A stretch of 64,000 nucleotides of DNA from Pseudeuparius sepicola. Taxonomy: Eukaryota > Arthropoda > Insecta > Coleoptera > Anthribidae. Below are positions 10,861-21,981 of the stretch, in pieces. The translations under genes and the position numbers were made by a program. The notes beneath the pieces were generated by a model. That model was not told where the DNA came from, made no database searches, and saw only the letters and a program-made list of their open reading frames with translations. Numbering within the stretch: the stretch's first letter is position 1; each line of letters begins with the position of its first letter. The stretch lies in the NCBI GenBank assembly GCA_963920635.1, contig OY987302.1, positions 45,263,500 through 45,327,499 on the forward strand. The letters run 5' to 3'.

Positions 10861-12516
10861 CAGGATGATTTACAAATATACAGGATGATTTACAAAAAAA
10901 GCGTAAGAAACAAAAAAGTTGCAATTTTGGAAAGCTAAGTGGTGCTGACAGCATACGTTCCAACACGCAACAAGTAAATCCTGTGCTTTTACAAAGTGAA
11001 AATATTAAAGATAAAGTAAAGTTAAATTAATGATAAATTTACGAACAGTAATGACAAATCTGTGCACAGTAAATGATAGCTCAAATAATTTCCATAAAGT
11101 GAATATAAATTGACTCGATAAACGATTGAAAAAGGATATTCTCGACATAGAAAAAAAATATAACAATAACTTGCTAAAGTTCTAAAGACCGTCCAATGAC
11201 GTTGATTTCCCTGACACTTCGGCTTCTCTCTGTTCCCAAAAAAAATGAAATAAGTAATATATAAGGAGCAATTTAAATATTTAGCAACCGACAAGTAACG
11301 GTACTTGCTAACAGCTGATCTAGTGTGAAAGGATACGCATAAAATACAAGATTAACAAAAACCGTGTGCTATGCTTTATACGTTGTGCTATCTTTCACAA
11401 CAAAATTTTAATTCATCAAACAAATTAACAAAAGGTAAGATAGAGGTAATACAAAAAGGTACGAGTAGGGTGATAAGACAGCTGTGGGTCCACAAAGAAA
11501 CAGCAAATCTGGGAGATGAGATATTTTTTCATAAAAGGTGGCAAAGCCAAAATTTCTAAGAAATATTCGAAAAAATACTCACCCCAGATTCCTGTGTAGC
11601 CGTAGCAGGGACCCCAAACTGCTCGTTAAACCCTTGTTCCTCCGTCGCCAATCGCTCAACACGGCAAGGCTCGCCTTAAACCAACCCAAAGAACCTCGAT
11701 GGTGGTTACATGAAAATAATACCAAAATATTAGCACAGCACGGTCGATTAAATCACCAAAGAAGATTTTCACACTAAACCGCTCAAAAATGGTGAAGACT
11801 GGGCACGATGATCAAAGATGATTCGAAAAATAAAACAATATCAAGAGTGCGCAGTCTCACCGATTACCGAAACTAGTCGCTTGAAGAACAGAGAGGAAAA
11901 AGCGTCGAAACTCCCTGTCAAGCCCTATTTATAACCTCGGACAGCCAGTGACCACTTCCGCGTTTTTAGAACATGCTGGAATTGTTCTCTCAAAAAGTTA
12001 TGGTGAAAAACTTTAAAAAATAAACCGCAAACTGACGGGTTCCGGTACAAAACACAAAGATTAGGTTATACATCTGTCAACCTAGGCGCTCTTCTTCTTC
12101 AACGATTCTGTATGGTTTAAAATCTGTTGGTCTGTTACATACCTTTTTGTCACTAAATAGTTATTTATAATATTATTATATTTATAAATAATTTTCATAG
12201 TCTCAAGAGAGCCGAAGACCCTGTGTAATTTGCTGAAACTATCTGACTACGTGGATGGATAAAGATTCTCAGTGCCATCAATTTTCAATATAAAAGTTTT
12301 CCTCTGTCTCTTAAAATAAACATTCCACGGCTATTAATAGTTTTGCTCAATTTGATTTTTTTTTAATATTGCGTGACAAGTTGGCCATGGATGCCGATTT
12401 ATTTTGCAGCACCACTTAGCTGTCCAAAATTGCAACATTTTTGTTTCTTACGCTTTTTTTGTAGGGCGTAAAATAAGCGAGAAAATGGCGATGGTAGACC
12501 TAAAAAAATCATCCTG
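10861..12516. mobile_element. Inverted-repeat-bounded element, about 1.66 kb
   Basis: The left end CAGGATGATTTACAAA is duplicated in tandem (10861 and 10881). The 47-bp block 10901-10948, starting GCGTAAGAAACAAAAAAGTT, is matched in reverse complement at 12407-12453, and the right end reads AAAATCATCCTG at 12516. The right arm holds about 45 bp that the left lacks. The 1.4-kb interior encodes no transposase; instead it contains a promoter-like stretch on the minus strand (separate entry), so it may have captured foreign sequence. Confidence 0.65.
11575..11940 (-). promoter_or_regulatory. Candidate TATA promoter, leader and splice donor on the minus strand
   Basis: Read on the minus strand: TATAAATAG at 11933-11925, about 350 bp of more balanced composition, then GGAATCTGGGGTGAGTATTT, a good splice-donor consensus, near 11575. 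Upstream of the donor the words ATTGGCGACGGAGGAAC and TTTGGGGTCCCTGC recall the primer-site/leader region of LTR retrotransposons, so a solo LTR plus leader is the main alternative to a host first exon. No gag or other protein follows downstream. The assignment rests on motifs only. Confidence 0.3.
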
Positions 12517-13205
12517 TATAGACTTTTGAACCTGTCAAAAATAAGATTAAATTAAATAATTATTGAATTAGTGAGTAGTTTAATCTCAATAAACATATGG
12601 TCATAGGTCAAATAATATAACTTGAGTTGTAAAGCAATTACGCCCTCATGGAATGAGGAAGTTGAATTTTTTTTATTTCTTATATTTTCCTATCTATAGA
12701 AAGAGCACATACTAAATATCTGCCTTCAAATCGCAATATTTAATTTGCAATAAATAATTAAATTTGTGACCGCAAGCTATTCATTTGAAACGACCCGAAA
12801 CGCTCGATCGATCGGAAGACAGTGACAGGAGTGACAGCTACACAGAATTAGAAAAAGAAGAATCATGATACATATTTCATTTGTATCATGAAGAAGAATG
12901 GAAATAAAACCTTAAAATAAACAGTTCGGCGACCCATTTCCAGAGCGATCTGATGTAGGTCAAAAATAAGAACCACCTAAATAGTTTACATTTTACAAAC
13001 ACTTCTTTAACTGAATGGTGATTCCACAGGACTAGTAATTTCCCAGGTTCAATCGCACAAAAAGTTTTTTTAATTATCACTCCATTCTACCTCTTATATT
13101 TATCACTGATTATCATTTTTAGTAATAATTGGACAATGGTTATTATGAAGATTATTACTCAAAATCTACTCCATAGTGTATTTGATTCAAAGTACTTACA
13201 TACCT
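12517..13205. other. No gene; one perfect 10-bp hairpin
   Basis: TCATGATACA (12863-12872) pairs exactly with TGTATCATGA (12882-12891) across a 9-bp loop. The stem happens to equal the terminal word of the P-like element at 32137, but nothing else here matches it. The rest is AT-rich and unassigned. Confidence 0.5.
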
Positions 13206-13340
13206 ACCTAATATGAAATTGTCGGTAGCAGGAAAAATGTAATACATTGCTCGATGGGTAAGCTCTTTTTGGCCTCGGAGAGAATTTTAAGACAACACGG
13301 GCGTTAAACAACCTCCTCGGCCAAAAAAGTGCACTTACGC
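13206..13340 (+). repeat. Dispersed repeat copy 2 (partner 6091-6205)
   Basis: Shares TAATATGAAATTGTCGGTAG at its start and the CCTCGG...AAAAAAGTGCACTTA block at its end with 6091-6205, in the same orientation and order. The centre has diverged or been replaced. Confidence 0.6.
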
Positions 13341-13984
13341 ATCTCGCAATGTAAATAACTATTTTCAAACGTTATCAACAATATCAAGACTGAGATAGGT
13401 AGACTATAACAAGACGGATAGGATGGAACTTTCTCGTTGATCTTTCCAAACAAAACTTGCGTGGTGCTGTAGTTTTTATACAAGTGCCGCCCATATTAGT
13501 TTATACATGGTGCCGCCGCCCACCAGAGGCGCCATCACCAACGAGCTACTTGACGTCACAACCAAGGAGGGCGCGTTACATGTATGATTTGAATTATGCA
13601 GTTTTTAATTGCTTATATTTATTACCTACATAAAAATAAAAAATGAGTTTTTTTGTTAACTGTGGTTCATTTAATTGCAATAACTTACGTTTGAAAGTAA
13701 TATTTTTAAAATTTATTTTTTGTGCAAGTTCCCCATTGCGAGTGTGTCGCTAATGAGCGAATCCGTGCGTAAAACGTTTCCATTCGTGCTCAATGCTATT
13801 TACAACGAAAGTTACGTAATATACTATAAAAATCTTGACGGTTCACTTTATCAACAACAACTGGAACGACGAACCGGCTCAGAGAAAAAAACTAGGGCTA
13901 TTAGTGAGGGACGGGAGATTAGGCCCCCATATCGGGTCCCAGCCTCCGTCGGTATCGAATTGCGATTCATTGGCCGCCCCCGTC
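13341..13984. other. Unassigned sequence with a CpG-richer part
   Basis: Around 13490-13580 the sequence is GC-richer (GGTGCCGCCGCCCACC). A plus-strand frame of 115 codons begins at 13720 and runs into the repeat that starts near 13985. No protein family is recognised, and because the frame ends inside a dispersed repeat it is not called. Confidence 0.3.
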
Positions 13985-14300
13985 TTAACGGCCCTATCAA
14001 CATCCGAATGGCCTGGGAATGTTCCACTTTTCATTCTTATCACGCGGGGATAAGGCTCGCCGGGTAGGGGAGCGGATAAACTGTTGTCTCCCCTGTTCAT
14101 TAGCTTCATTACGAGCCTCATCTTCCCTGATAATGAGGCTGTCGTCTTTTTGGGTGAGGCCGTCTTAGTGCCTGAGTGGAAAGAAAATTTTTACTCTAAA
14201 GGAAAATGACAAAAAATACCCCATACGTATTATTCAGGGACGGGGGCTGGGGATGGGTATTATGTATTTAGTGAAAGTTACCTCCTCCAATTAACTGCTA
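13985..14300 (+). repeat. Dispersed repeat R1, copy 1 (partner 15719-16035)
   Basis: About 310 bp shared with 15719-16035 in the same orientation. Landmarks in order are GGCCTGGGAA, TATCACGCGGGGATAAGGCT, GGAGCGGATAAACTGTTGTC, CTTCCCTGATAATGA, GGAAAGAAAATTTTTAC, and a TATTATGT(A/G)TTTAGTG end. An inner hairpin (AGCCTCAT...ATGAGGCT, about 14113-14136) is lost in the second copy. A minus-strand frame through copy 1 (13879-14121) is broken in copy 2, so coding is unlikely. Perhaps the 3' part of a retroelement. Confidence 0.7.
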
Positions 14301-14869
14301 TGTTGCCTGTCGATCCTAGGGTAGAAAGCGTCACCTATTAATGTAAGTAAACATTTATGGGTCACATGACCTAAACGTATGTTCTCAGACATAAATACAT
14401 TATAGAAAGAATAATACTTTTGTGTACTTTTTTTACTTTTTTACTGTGAGTGCAACTAACATTGATTCTCAAAAGGCATGTCTGTGTTTGTTTTTTCGCT
14501 TGTATCTTGATAATGGTTGGCCTAGCGAAAATGTTAGAAATGGAGTTTCAGAAGATATAATTATTTTCAAAATGACATGTATATGGAAAAGTTAAATCCG
14601 CCTAATAATTATTATTATTATTATCACCCTCACAATATTTACTCCAGACTAGGAGAACCCCAGAAGCAACTGAATGCTCAAGTACTACGGAAAACCATAG
14701 TAATCCCAGCGAGTGTAGGACAATTATTATTAGAAAATTACACAAATAAAGCTATTAAAAAGACATGTGCGTGCAGTCTGCCTCGACCTCGATTCGAACC
14801 AAGATCGATCGGAGGCAGAAAAACTCCTCAAAAGTGATGGATATTTGCATATAGTCGGGGAGCTGTCGA
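14301..14869. other. Unassigned; contains repeat copy and B-box-like hairpin
   Basis: Holds the diverged partner of 9520-9590 (about 14600-14672). At 14780-14820 CTGCCTC pairs with GAGGCAG around a loop that, on the minus strand, includes GGTTCGAATCG, a match to the RNA polymerase III B box. No A box or clover-leaf is present, so it is not a tRNA gene. A SINE remnant is possible. Confidence 0.35.
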
Positions 14870-14995
14870 AAATAACGGAGCTAGCGGGATTTGAAGGAAT
14901 AGGGAAAATTCATTTTTTTAATATCTAGTAAGCCATGAACTCTATCGAAAATACAAAAGGCGCTTTAAATTGGGCCCACAAAACTGCAAATCTTT
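14870..14995 (+). repeat. Dispersed repeat R2, copy 1 (partner 16485-16612)
   Basis: Shares with 16485-16612 the ordered words GCTAGCGG, ATAGGG(G)AAAAT, AATATCTAGTAA, AAAAGG(C/T)GC(T/C)TTAAAT and AAAACTGCAAAT. R1 and R2 occur in the same order twice (about 13985-14995 and 15719-16612), suggesting one old element of about 1 kb present twice, or a tandem duplication with a shift of 1.6-1.7 kb. Confidence 0.6.
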
Positions 14996-15718
14996 CAACA
15001 GGTAACCTTCCTTCTAGCTCCGCTGGTTTCCGAGATCCCCATGCTAAACATCGAAAAAACTCACCCGCTCTTATAGCCGCAGCTGAAGGCGTTTGTTAAA
15101 TAAAGATTCTGACTGGCTATGTTTTTTTGATTTTTTATAATATTACCTATAAGTAGACCGAATTTCAGATTTACTAAATCAGTTTCACGAACTATATTTT
15201 TTTTATGAGTTTGAAGCGCTGCTGACGCGGCCCGTTGCAATATTTTCAAAGCTGACTACATCCACATCGTTGTTTAGTTGTTTTGCTACTAAATAAACCA
15301 AGTTTTAGATTTACTAAAACAATTGCGACATAGTTGGTTTTTTTACAACTTTGAAGCCGCCCCTGCGCCAAACGCTAACGAAACTGGCTGACTGACGGCA
15401 GGCTATTCTTATACACCCTAAATACTTCACTGTATCAAAAAACCAGCCTTCCTAAAACTGTTGCATTTTTTTGTCACTCACCTCTCGGACTATTACTTTC
15501 ATATTGGTTTGAGTGTGTAGAAAAGCGCATCCTTAGCCCGTTTCTTATAAAAACCGGCAGATGACCACCTTGCATTAGTTACTATTGGTTGACCGCAATG
15601 TGGGTGACGTACAGTATTTGAAGATAATTACGTTGGCCTAAACTCCCTTACCTCGTGTCGGAACATCTACATCACAATCTACCGAAGGTGACGAAAAGTT
15701 TGCGAACATCGCATAGGT
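14996..15718. other. No gene recognised
   Basis: AT-rich to moderate composition. Two loosely similar stretches, around 15110-15230 and 15285-15360 (TTTACTAAATCAG/TTTACTAAAACAA followed by a T-run and TTTGAAGC), look like an old internal duplication. Confidence 0.4.
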
Positions 15719-16035
15719 ACTTAACGGCAGTATCAGCATCTGAATAGCCTGGGAACGCTTCGCTTTTAATTTATTATCACGCGGGGATAAGGCTTGCCGG
15801 GTAGAGGAGCGGATAAACTGTTGTCTACCCTGTTCATTACAAACCTCAGCTTCCCTGATAATGAAACTTTCGTCTTTTTAGGTTTCTCCGTCTTTGCCAT
15901 ATACTTAGTGGCTGAGAGGAAAGAAAATTTTTACCCTAAAGGAAAACAACATTAAATTCCTAATTTGTATTATTTGGGTAGAGGAGATAGGGATATTATG
16001 TGTTTAGTGTAGGTAAGTTTACTCGCCCAATTGTA
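15719..16035 (+). repeat. Dispersed repeat R1, copy 2
   Basis: Second copy of the R1 block described at 13985-14300, with substitutions throughout and loss of one hairpin arm. Same orientation. Confidence 0.7.
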
Positions 16036-16484
16036 AGTAGCGTTCAAAATATTCTTGTGCAGCTCGGACAGCGTTCAAGTTACACCGAATGTAACATTCC
16101 AAAATATCACGTTTTCCCAGGTGTGAAAAATTCATTATTTTTGTAGAAATGAGAAGTTTGCAAAAAAAATTAGCTAATGAGTGAACTAATTTTCGAAGTG
16201 CACGGAATTCACATTTGTCAATACGCATTTCATTGTTTCCATCGCTAACTCCGTTAAAATAACAATTAAACAGAAAAACGCCATAACTCCGATATTTTTT
16301 AAGATAATCAGATCGGGTATTATAATTATAGTATCTTCGGAAAAGGTAAAAACGATCGATTTTATGAGATCATAGTCAACTAAAGTATGAATAAAAAAAA
16401 CTAATTTTATTATATTCGACCTTCTTATTAGGAACATAATTACCTACAACTTTTTTATTTACACTTTTTCTGTAAAATGAAAAC
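16036..16484. other. No gene recognised
   Basis: Two overlapping minus-strand frames (16019-16228 and 16186-16437, 69 and 83 codons) show no domain. The region separates R1 from R2 and is not similar to the corresponding interval 14301-14869. Confidence 0.4.
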
Positions 16485-16612
16485 CAACGGCGCTAGCGGA
16501 AATAGGGGAAAATCGTTTTTTCAAAATATCTAGTAATTTCTGGACTTTTCAAAAATCCAAAAGGTGCCTTAAATTTGGACCATAAAACTGCAAATATGTA
16601 TATCCCCATTTA
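16485..16612 (+). repeat. Dispersed repeat R2, copy 2
   Basis: Second copy of the R2 block (see 14870-14995), starting at the GCTAGCGGAAATAGGGGAAA landmark. Confidence 0.6.
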
Positions 16613-17512
16613 AACTTTAAGGCTAAGCGTCGTTTCAGACACACCGATATTACCGGTATACCTAGGTATCTGGTCGGAGTGAACTTTTCTAATAAAATAG
16701 GAACGTTTCACACATTTGCCTACCCGATAAAAAGTCTGGAGTCGTCTGGATTGTCATAGTCGTTGTTTTTTGGACCTTCAGTGTCCAGTGTCTCTCCTAT
16801 CGAGTGTGAAAAATTAATGTCAAATAGTAGCAGCAAGGCCGTGATTATGGGTTTTGCTAAATAATTTACCTGTATTCTTTCTCTGATATCTATATCTACT
16901 ACAAAACTGAGAACTGGACAGGTTCATTTTTCTTCTCTTTTTGATTCGGACAACGATATTTTAATCAGTCTATGAGGCTGCGCCGATTTTATGGCGTCGA
17001 TTTATTGTAATGTTTTCTAAATATTCGGCTAATTGAGGCCGGCAGTCTCTAGGTGTGAAAGTAGTGCATTTGGCTGTTAAAACGCAGATACCTTATGCGT
17101 CGCCTTTGTAACAATATAACAAATTCTGATATTTTGCAAAAACTTATTGTTCGCCGACACATAGTTATAAAAATAAAAAATTACTTAATTACTTTTTTGT
17201 TTTGTCTGTAACTTTTTTGGTTATTAACCGAACCTATGGCACCCTTGCTCGCAAAAGCTATTTTTAACAGAAAACTTTAAAATGGCCAATTCTTTAAAGT
17301 CCAAGATGGGAACGACGATTAAATTTAGCTTTTTTTAACTAAATCTTCTTGAAGCAAAAATATTGGAATAATCCAACAAATAAAAAAAAACGAGATTTCC
17401 TCTACATTTCAAGACTACTGCGAGAAATATAGGTACCTATGTAGGGAGCGGAGCTATAGAAAATAATAAAAGGCGACATCTTCATTAATGTTATGCTGTA
17501 ATATTGAACCTG
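16613..17512. other. No gene recognised
   Basis: AT-rich, with one small palindromic run near 16645 (CCGATATTACCGGTATACC). No supportable gene or element boundary. Confidence 0.4.
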
Positions 17513-18055
17513 CCATAATATTTTATTTTTTAACCGATTTTAACGAACGTTGCACCGCTGCTTGCATAAATAAATTCCAAGATAGCGGCCATAATTGAAA
17601 TGTGCCCTTTCATTGGACAACATAAATGTCGGAATTATACAACCGATACAAAAAATTAGCCGTTTTAAACTTTTTTGTTGATACTCTGTCCTTTCTTCAA
17701 GCAACGGTGCACGTTCATTAAAATCGGTTAATAAATAAAAACATTATGGACCAAATACCGATATGAAGGCAGTTTCAGTACTACAACCTATAACAATGAT
17801 GAAACTTACTCCTTCTATATTATTGCGTATTGCTCCGTCTCCAATGGACCAATTTCCTTGTTAAAATGTGGAGGTGTTTAATTTATTTCTTGTACTGGTT
17901 GCATTACGTCGACACTTTGCTTAAAAAATAATTATCCCAAGCAAAGTGTCAAATATAGAAAAAATCGCCACTTTTAATGCTTTTTGTTGCTTGCTTCGTT
18001 ATTTTCTGCAAGCAACGACGCACGTTCCTGAAAATCGGTTGATAACCAAAAAACA
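17513..18055. repeat. Three-copy dispersed repeat, one inverted
   Basis: Block 17513-17565 (containing AACCGATTTTAACGAACGTT) is the reverse complement of 17696-17749 (AACGGTGCACGTTCATTAAA, then ATCGGTTAATAA). A third, diverged copy in the second orientation lies at about 17998-18050 (AACGACGCACGTTCCTGAAA, then ATCGGTTGATAA). Together they look like parts of an old inverted-repeat element. No coding sequence. Confidence 0.6.
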
Positions 18056-18393
18056 TCGACAAAACAATAAAGTGCAAACTTTTTCGGCCCACCCGATACA
18101 GGGTAATACAGTCATGATCCGTGTACGTGTAACTCGAAGCTCCTTGTTTAAATCAAACGGCCAAGGGAATCAGGAGAGCGCTGTTCCTACATTTCATTTT
18201 TCAATTTGATTGTTGAATGTTATTCTGAAGAAATCGGGAACAGGTAACCCCTTACATGGACTATATCGGTGATTGTCAGTCCTGACTTCAATTTCAAATC
18301 ACAAGCACCAGCATTTTTGGGTCTTTCCGAGAATTTCCGCACATATCATATATATTTATTATAAATTTTTAACTATACACAGAAAAGAAAATT

Positions 18394-18560
18394 TCTACCG
18401 GTAACACTACCAAATCGAAGTCTAACACAGCGCTTTGCTTGTTTTCGTTTTTTTTTTCTGTTTTTTTTTAAACGATGAACACTGGTTACTAGAGTCCAGT
18501 GACAGACGCAGCAGCAGCCCCTATCCTGTGACGATGGCTGCATCATCAAAGCGTATGCAT
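18394..18560 (+). repeat. Diverged dispersed repeat (partner about 35865-36000)
   Basis: TCTACCGGTAACACTACCAA at 18396 matches GCTACCGCTAGCACTACCAA near 35868. Later AGTGACAGACGCAGCAGC matches AGTGACAGAAGTAGCAAC. The material between differs. An old interspersed repeat of unknown class. Confidence 0.45.
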
Positions 18561-19425
18561 TATGCAAGTGCTTTCTGTCAGTTATAGTGATGCTGTCTAA
18601 ATTTTTATAAAACAAAGACAGATATAGGTATCAATCTGCGAGCAAGCCACGCTTCGCTTGGCCACGGTGATTGCACCTTGTGTAGGTATTCGACTTATTA
18701 CAAACTTTCGAAGGTTATGGGAACGTTAATGCAATTTATGGCACTACAGGCAAGCTAGTTTTAAATACAAGTGAAAAGTCTATTCAGTCACAAAGTCTTT
18801 AGTTAACTTATAGATAGAAAATAAGCAACATTTGGGTAAAACATACTACACTTATCTCATCCACTTTATTTTGGTATACTTAAGATAGTCGCATCATATT
18901 AGTCAGTATTTAACATATTATATCAATTTTCAAATTTATATTTTTTAAGAGATTTGGTCAAACTGTTTAACTAAAATTTCATGCGCCGTATAGTCAATTC
19001 TTGCTCCACTTCGCTTTTCACCTCGTCTCGATTAACTAATGAATTTGCGTATGGCGATCACGTCCCGAATTTCTACGGTCGCATTTAGAGTTAGATAAAT
19101 ATCAGTCAATGTACACTCTACATTACCATAGTATGGATAACGCTTAAATGGCATTAGGATAATGATTCGCAAGAGTTATTTTGCATATTAAGCGTGTACG
19201 TGATTTTCGTTTATTATACCAAATATTTACATCGTTATCGCCGAGTTTATTGTCATTGTGAGGCTATAACGGGAGCAATTTATTTTGAGGTTATTGTGTT
19301 ATTGTATTCAAAGTTTGCTAAAAGTTTAATTTATTTCGATGCATGTTGAAACATGCTGCGAGCTTCTGCTGTTAGTTGGGTTCATCCAATTATTTTGGAG
19401 CGGATTGTCAATGTTGAAGAGGCAC
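18561..19425. other. No gene recognised
   Basis: AT-rich sequence without supportable genes or repeats. Confidence 0.45.
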
Positions 19426-19429
19426 ATTT

Positions 19430-20052
19430 GAGTGGTTCGGTGCCAGAGTTGCCTAAGCCACAAAATTTTTATATAGCCGGTTGTTGTATATTGTCATTTT
19501 AACTTATCATTTCTATGTGTGCCAAAGTTGCCTATCCTTTAAACTACTAATATTTGGTGGTGCCATCTATCTAAAGGTTAGGCAGTTAGTATAATAGACA
19601 GAAGTGACAAGCTAAACCTGCCTATTCAACAAACAACATGGCGGCTAATGAGTTAGACTCTGAGAGTGAGCCTAGTGTTTTTGCCGATAACAGCGACGAT
19701 GAAATTATGAACCAAACAATGATGATATGGATAATTTGTAATATACATAGTTTTTTCTGTAAATTATCTTGTTATATATTATTTTACTTGTTAAAAATCA
19801 CTTGTGGGTTAGGCAAGTTTGTCTTTAGTAATTTTACGGAAATAGTGTTTTCGTTTTCATCTAAACTCAGTTCTATGTAAAAAATATTTTTTTAAATGTA
19901 CTTTATAATGGTCTTACTAAACCTCACATCATACCAAACAAAATTTACATTTGTCTGGCAAGTGGTAATTTTTAAATTCTACTCTAACTTTGAACATCAT
20001 TATCTCATTTTCTATTAATTGTTGTTTAGGCAACTTCGGCACTGAACCACTC
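19430..20052. mobile_element. Small DNA transposon, internally deleted
   Basis: Terminal inverted repeats of about 29 bp (19430-19458, GAGTGGTTCGGTGCCAGAGT, and 20024-20052) differ at only a few places. Both ends are flanked by ATTT (19426-19429 and 20053-20056), a candidate 4-bp target duplication. The left end has a subterminal echo, GTGCCAAAGTTGCCTA near 19518. A plus-strand frame inside (19638-19880) begins MAANELDSESEPSVFADNSD, an acidic start of the kind found in several transposases, then turns hydrophobic. It is probably a truncated first exon joined to the 3' end by internal deletion. Superfamily not determined. Confidence 0.7.
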
Positions 20053-20370
20053 ATTTATAAGTTTGATTGTGGTTTTAATTTTTGTTCTGCATAAGTTGTG
20101 TTTAACGACTCTCAATAAATTAAAAAAGGTTAAGATGGGCTCTAAATTCTATCGATATAACTATGCACTACCTAATAATTTTGAGGTAATGAAAAAAATT
20201 GCAATTATTTCAGTAAATAGTGGGATCTACTTACAGAATGCAATGCAATAGATTTGGAACAAGTAGTATTTGAACAATTCCACTTTTAATAGTAAATTGC
20301 GAAAATTCATAGTAGGTATAATATAGAACCGACGAGAGCCGGAAGTCGTATACCTATAATACCTAACTAT
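20053..20370. other. No feature recognised
   Basis: AT-rich sequence with a short random plus-strand frame. Nothing supportable. Confidence 0.45.
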
Positions 20371-20764
20371 ACTACACTGAAAGAATTACTTTGCTACGGT
20401 TAGTAGAAGTCAAATATCTGCATTAAATAGGCGCCGAGTGAGTTACTTGCTACCGCAGCAAAGCACGCTTTGCTAAAGACAACTCAATTGCAGTAAGTAA
20501 GCAGATTTGTTGAAAATCGCTATGCTGTGATAATTCAACCCTTGTATTAAGGCAAGTTAGTCAGCTCACTAACCATAAGTGAGTTGCTTAACTACCATAG
20601 CAAATAATTTGGCTGTGGTTATGTAGGTTTTGTTGCTGTAATTGAAGCAGCTCATTAATGATAATTAAGCTGCTCACTAACCACAAGTGAGTTGCTTACC
20701 TGCCATAGCAAATAATTTATTTGTGGTTGTAATAATTTTTGTTGCTGTAAATGAGTCCAGTCAG

Positions 20765-20803
20765 TAATGGTAATTGAATTGCTTAGATACTCCAGCAAAT
20801 ATA
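20765..20803 (+). repeat. Inverted partner of 21984-22026
   Basis: TAATGGTAATTGAATTGCTT and the following ACTCCAGCAAATAT recur as the reverse complement just outside the right end of the 20375-21981 element. So the second half of that element (from about 20890) sits between two inverted flanks, evidence of nested insertion. Confidence 0.6.
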
Positions 20804-21411
20804 TTAGCTATTGCTTAAGAATTGATTAAGAATCATTTCCTGATGATGAGAAGTATCCTTATTATTATAAAACTCATTAGCAATGGCTAATATACACAGA
20901 AAGAATTACTTTGCTATGGTTAGTAAGAACTCAATTACCACAGCAAAATACCTGCATTAAATAGGCGCCGAGTGAGTTACTTTGCTTTTGCTACCGCAGC
21001 AAAGCACGCTTTGCTAAAGACAACTCAATTGCAGTAGGTAAGCAGTTTTGTTGAAAATCACTATGCTGTGATAATTCAACCCTTGTATTAAGGCAAGTGA
21101 GTCAGCTCACTAACCACAAGTGAGTTGCTTAGCTACCATAGCAAATAATTTTATTGTGGTTTTGTAGGTTTTGTTGCTGTAATTGAATCAGCTCATTAAT
21201 GACAATTAAGCTGCTCACTAGCCACAAGTGAGTTGCTTACCTACCATAGCAAAAAATTTATTTGTTGCCGGCGTCTTTAAAGGTTCGGAAAAATTAATAT
21301 CTAGGGATTTTTAGTGAATGACTCAACATGTTATAAAGAAAACATGAAATGGGAAAACGACAGGAAAAACAAAAAATCTGGCTGCGCTGTTTTATACTTT
21401 TGACAGGACGC

Positions 21412-21981
21412 CAGATTATGTATAATATAATGATAATGTGCTACCAAGCGGACATTAAGTATGAAAATATTAATTTTTACGCACCTTCAAAGACGGCAAT
21501 GTTCCCGGAAAACAATGATGCCAGAGCTGTCTAGGTCTAGACCATCAGTACGATCATCACGGACCAACAACTGCGCGACGACTGCGGCGGGGCCGCCTGG
21601 CGGGCTGTGGCTTGCTGGCTGGCGCAAGCGCATTTGGAACTCACCGTTAATTTTAGCGAAGCAACTCACTTGTTGTAAGTGAGGGCTCGCTAGCCACAAA
21701 TGAGCAGTTGAATTACCACAGCTGAGTGCATTGCAGCAGACTGCACTCACCTGTAGTAACAAAACGACTGGCTTCATGTAAGTAAGTGGGCTCACTAAAA
21801 GGAATTTCTAGTGACCTATCCTTTAAGCGCAAGTAAAAATTTTGCTGTGGTAGCAAAGAAGTTTTAGCAAAACAGGTTTACCTGCCACAGCAATTTTTTT
21901 TTTGCTATGGCAGCATAATATCTATTTACCGCAGCAAAAAAATCTTAGCAAAGCAACTCACTTGGCGGAATTCTTTCAGTG
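21412..21981 (+). repeat. Segmental duplication, copy 1 (partner 22568-23165)
   Basis: From GATTATGTATAATATAATGA through the CpG-rich core (GACTGCGGCGGGGCC) to the terminal CAGTG, this block is repeated at 22568-23165 in the same orientation. The shift is 1156 bp at the start and 1184 bp at the end. Copy 2 has about 70 extra bases near 22660-22740 and lacks about 40 bases near 21785-21825. Confidence 0.75.

Larger units (their letters stand above)
20375..21981. mobile_element. Hairpin-rich element with TA-flanked CACTGAAAGAATT ends
   Basis: The ends CACTGAAAGAATTAC and GGAATTCTTTCAGTG are inverted and each flanked by TA (20373-20374, 21982-21983), fitting the Tc1/mariner superfamily. The left half is a tandem duplication with a 534-bp shift (GCATTAAATAGGCGCCGAGT at 20420 and 20954). 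Four near-identical 19-bp hairpins of the form CTCACTAACCACAAGTGAG lie at 20565, 20673, 21106 and 21214, each followed by TTGCTTA. The right part has a CpG-rich core (about 21570-21630) and more GTGAGTTGCTT-type words. No transposase was found. Confidence 0.65.

Noticed and set aside
12863..12891. End of a second P-like element (CATGATACA)
   Set aside because: The match to the 32137 element stops after about 10 bases and both halves belong to one hairpin.
14780..14820. tRNA gene on the minus strand (GGTTCGAATCG B box)
   Set aside because: No A box, no clover-leaf and only about 40 bp of hairpin; at most a SINE scrap.
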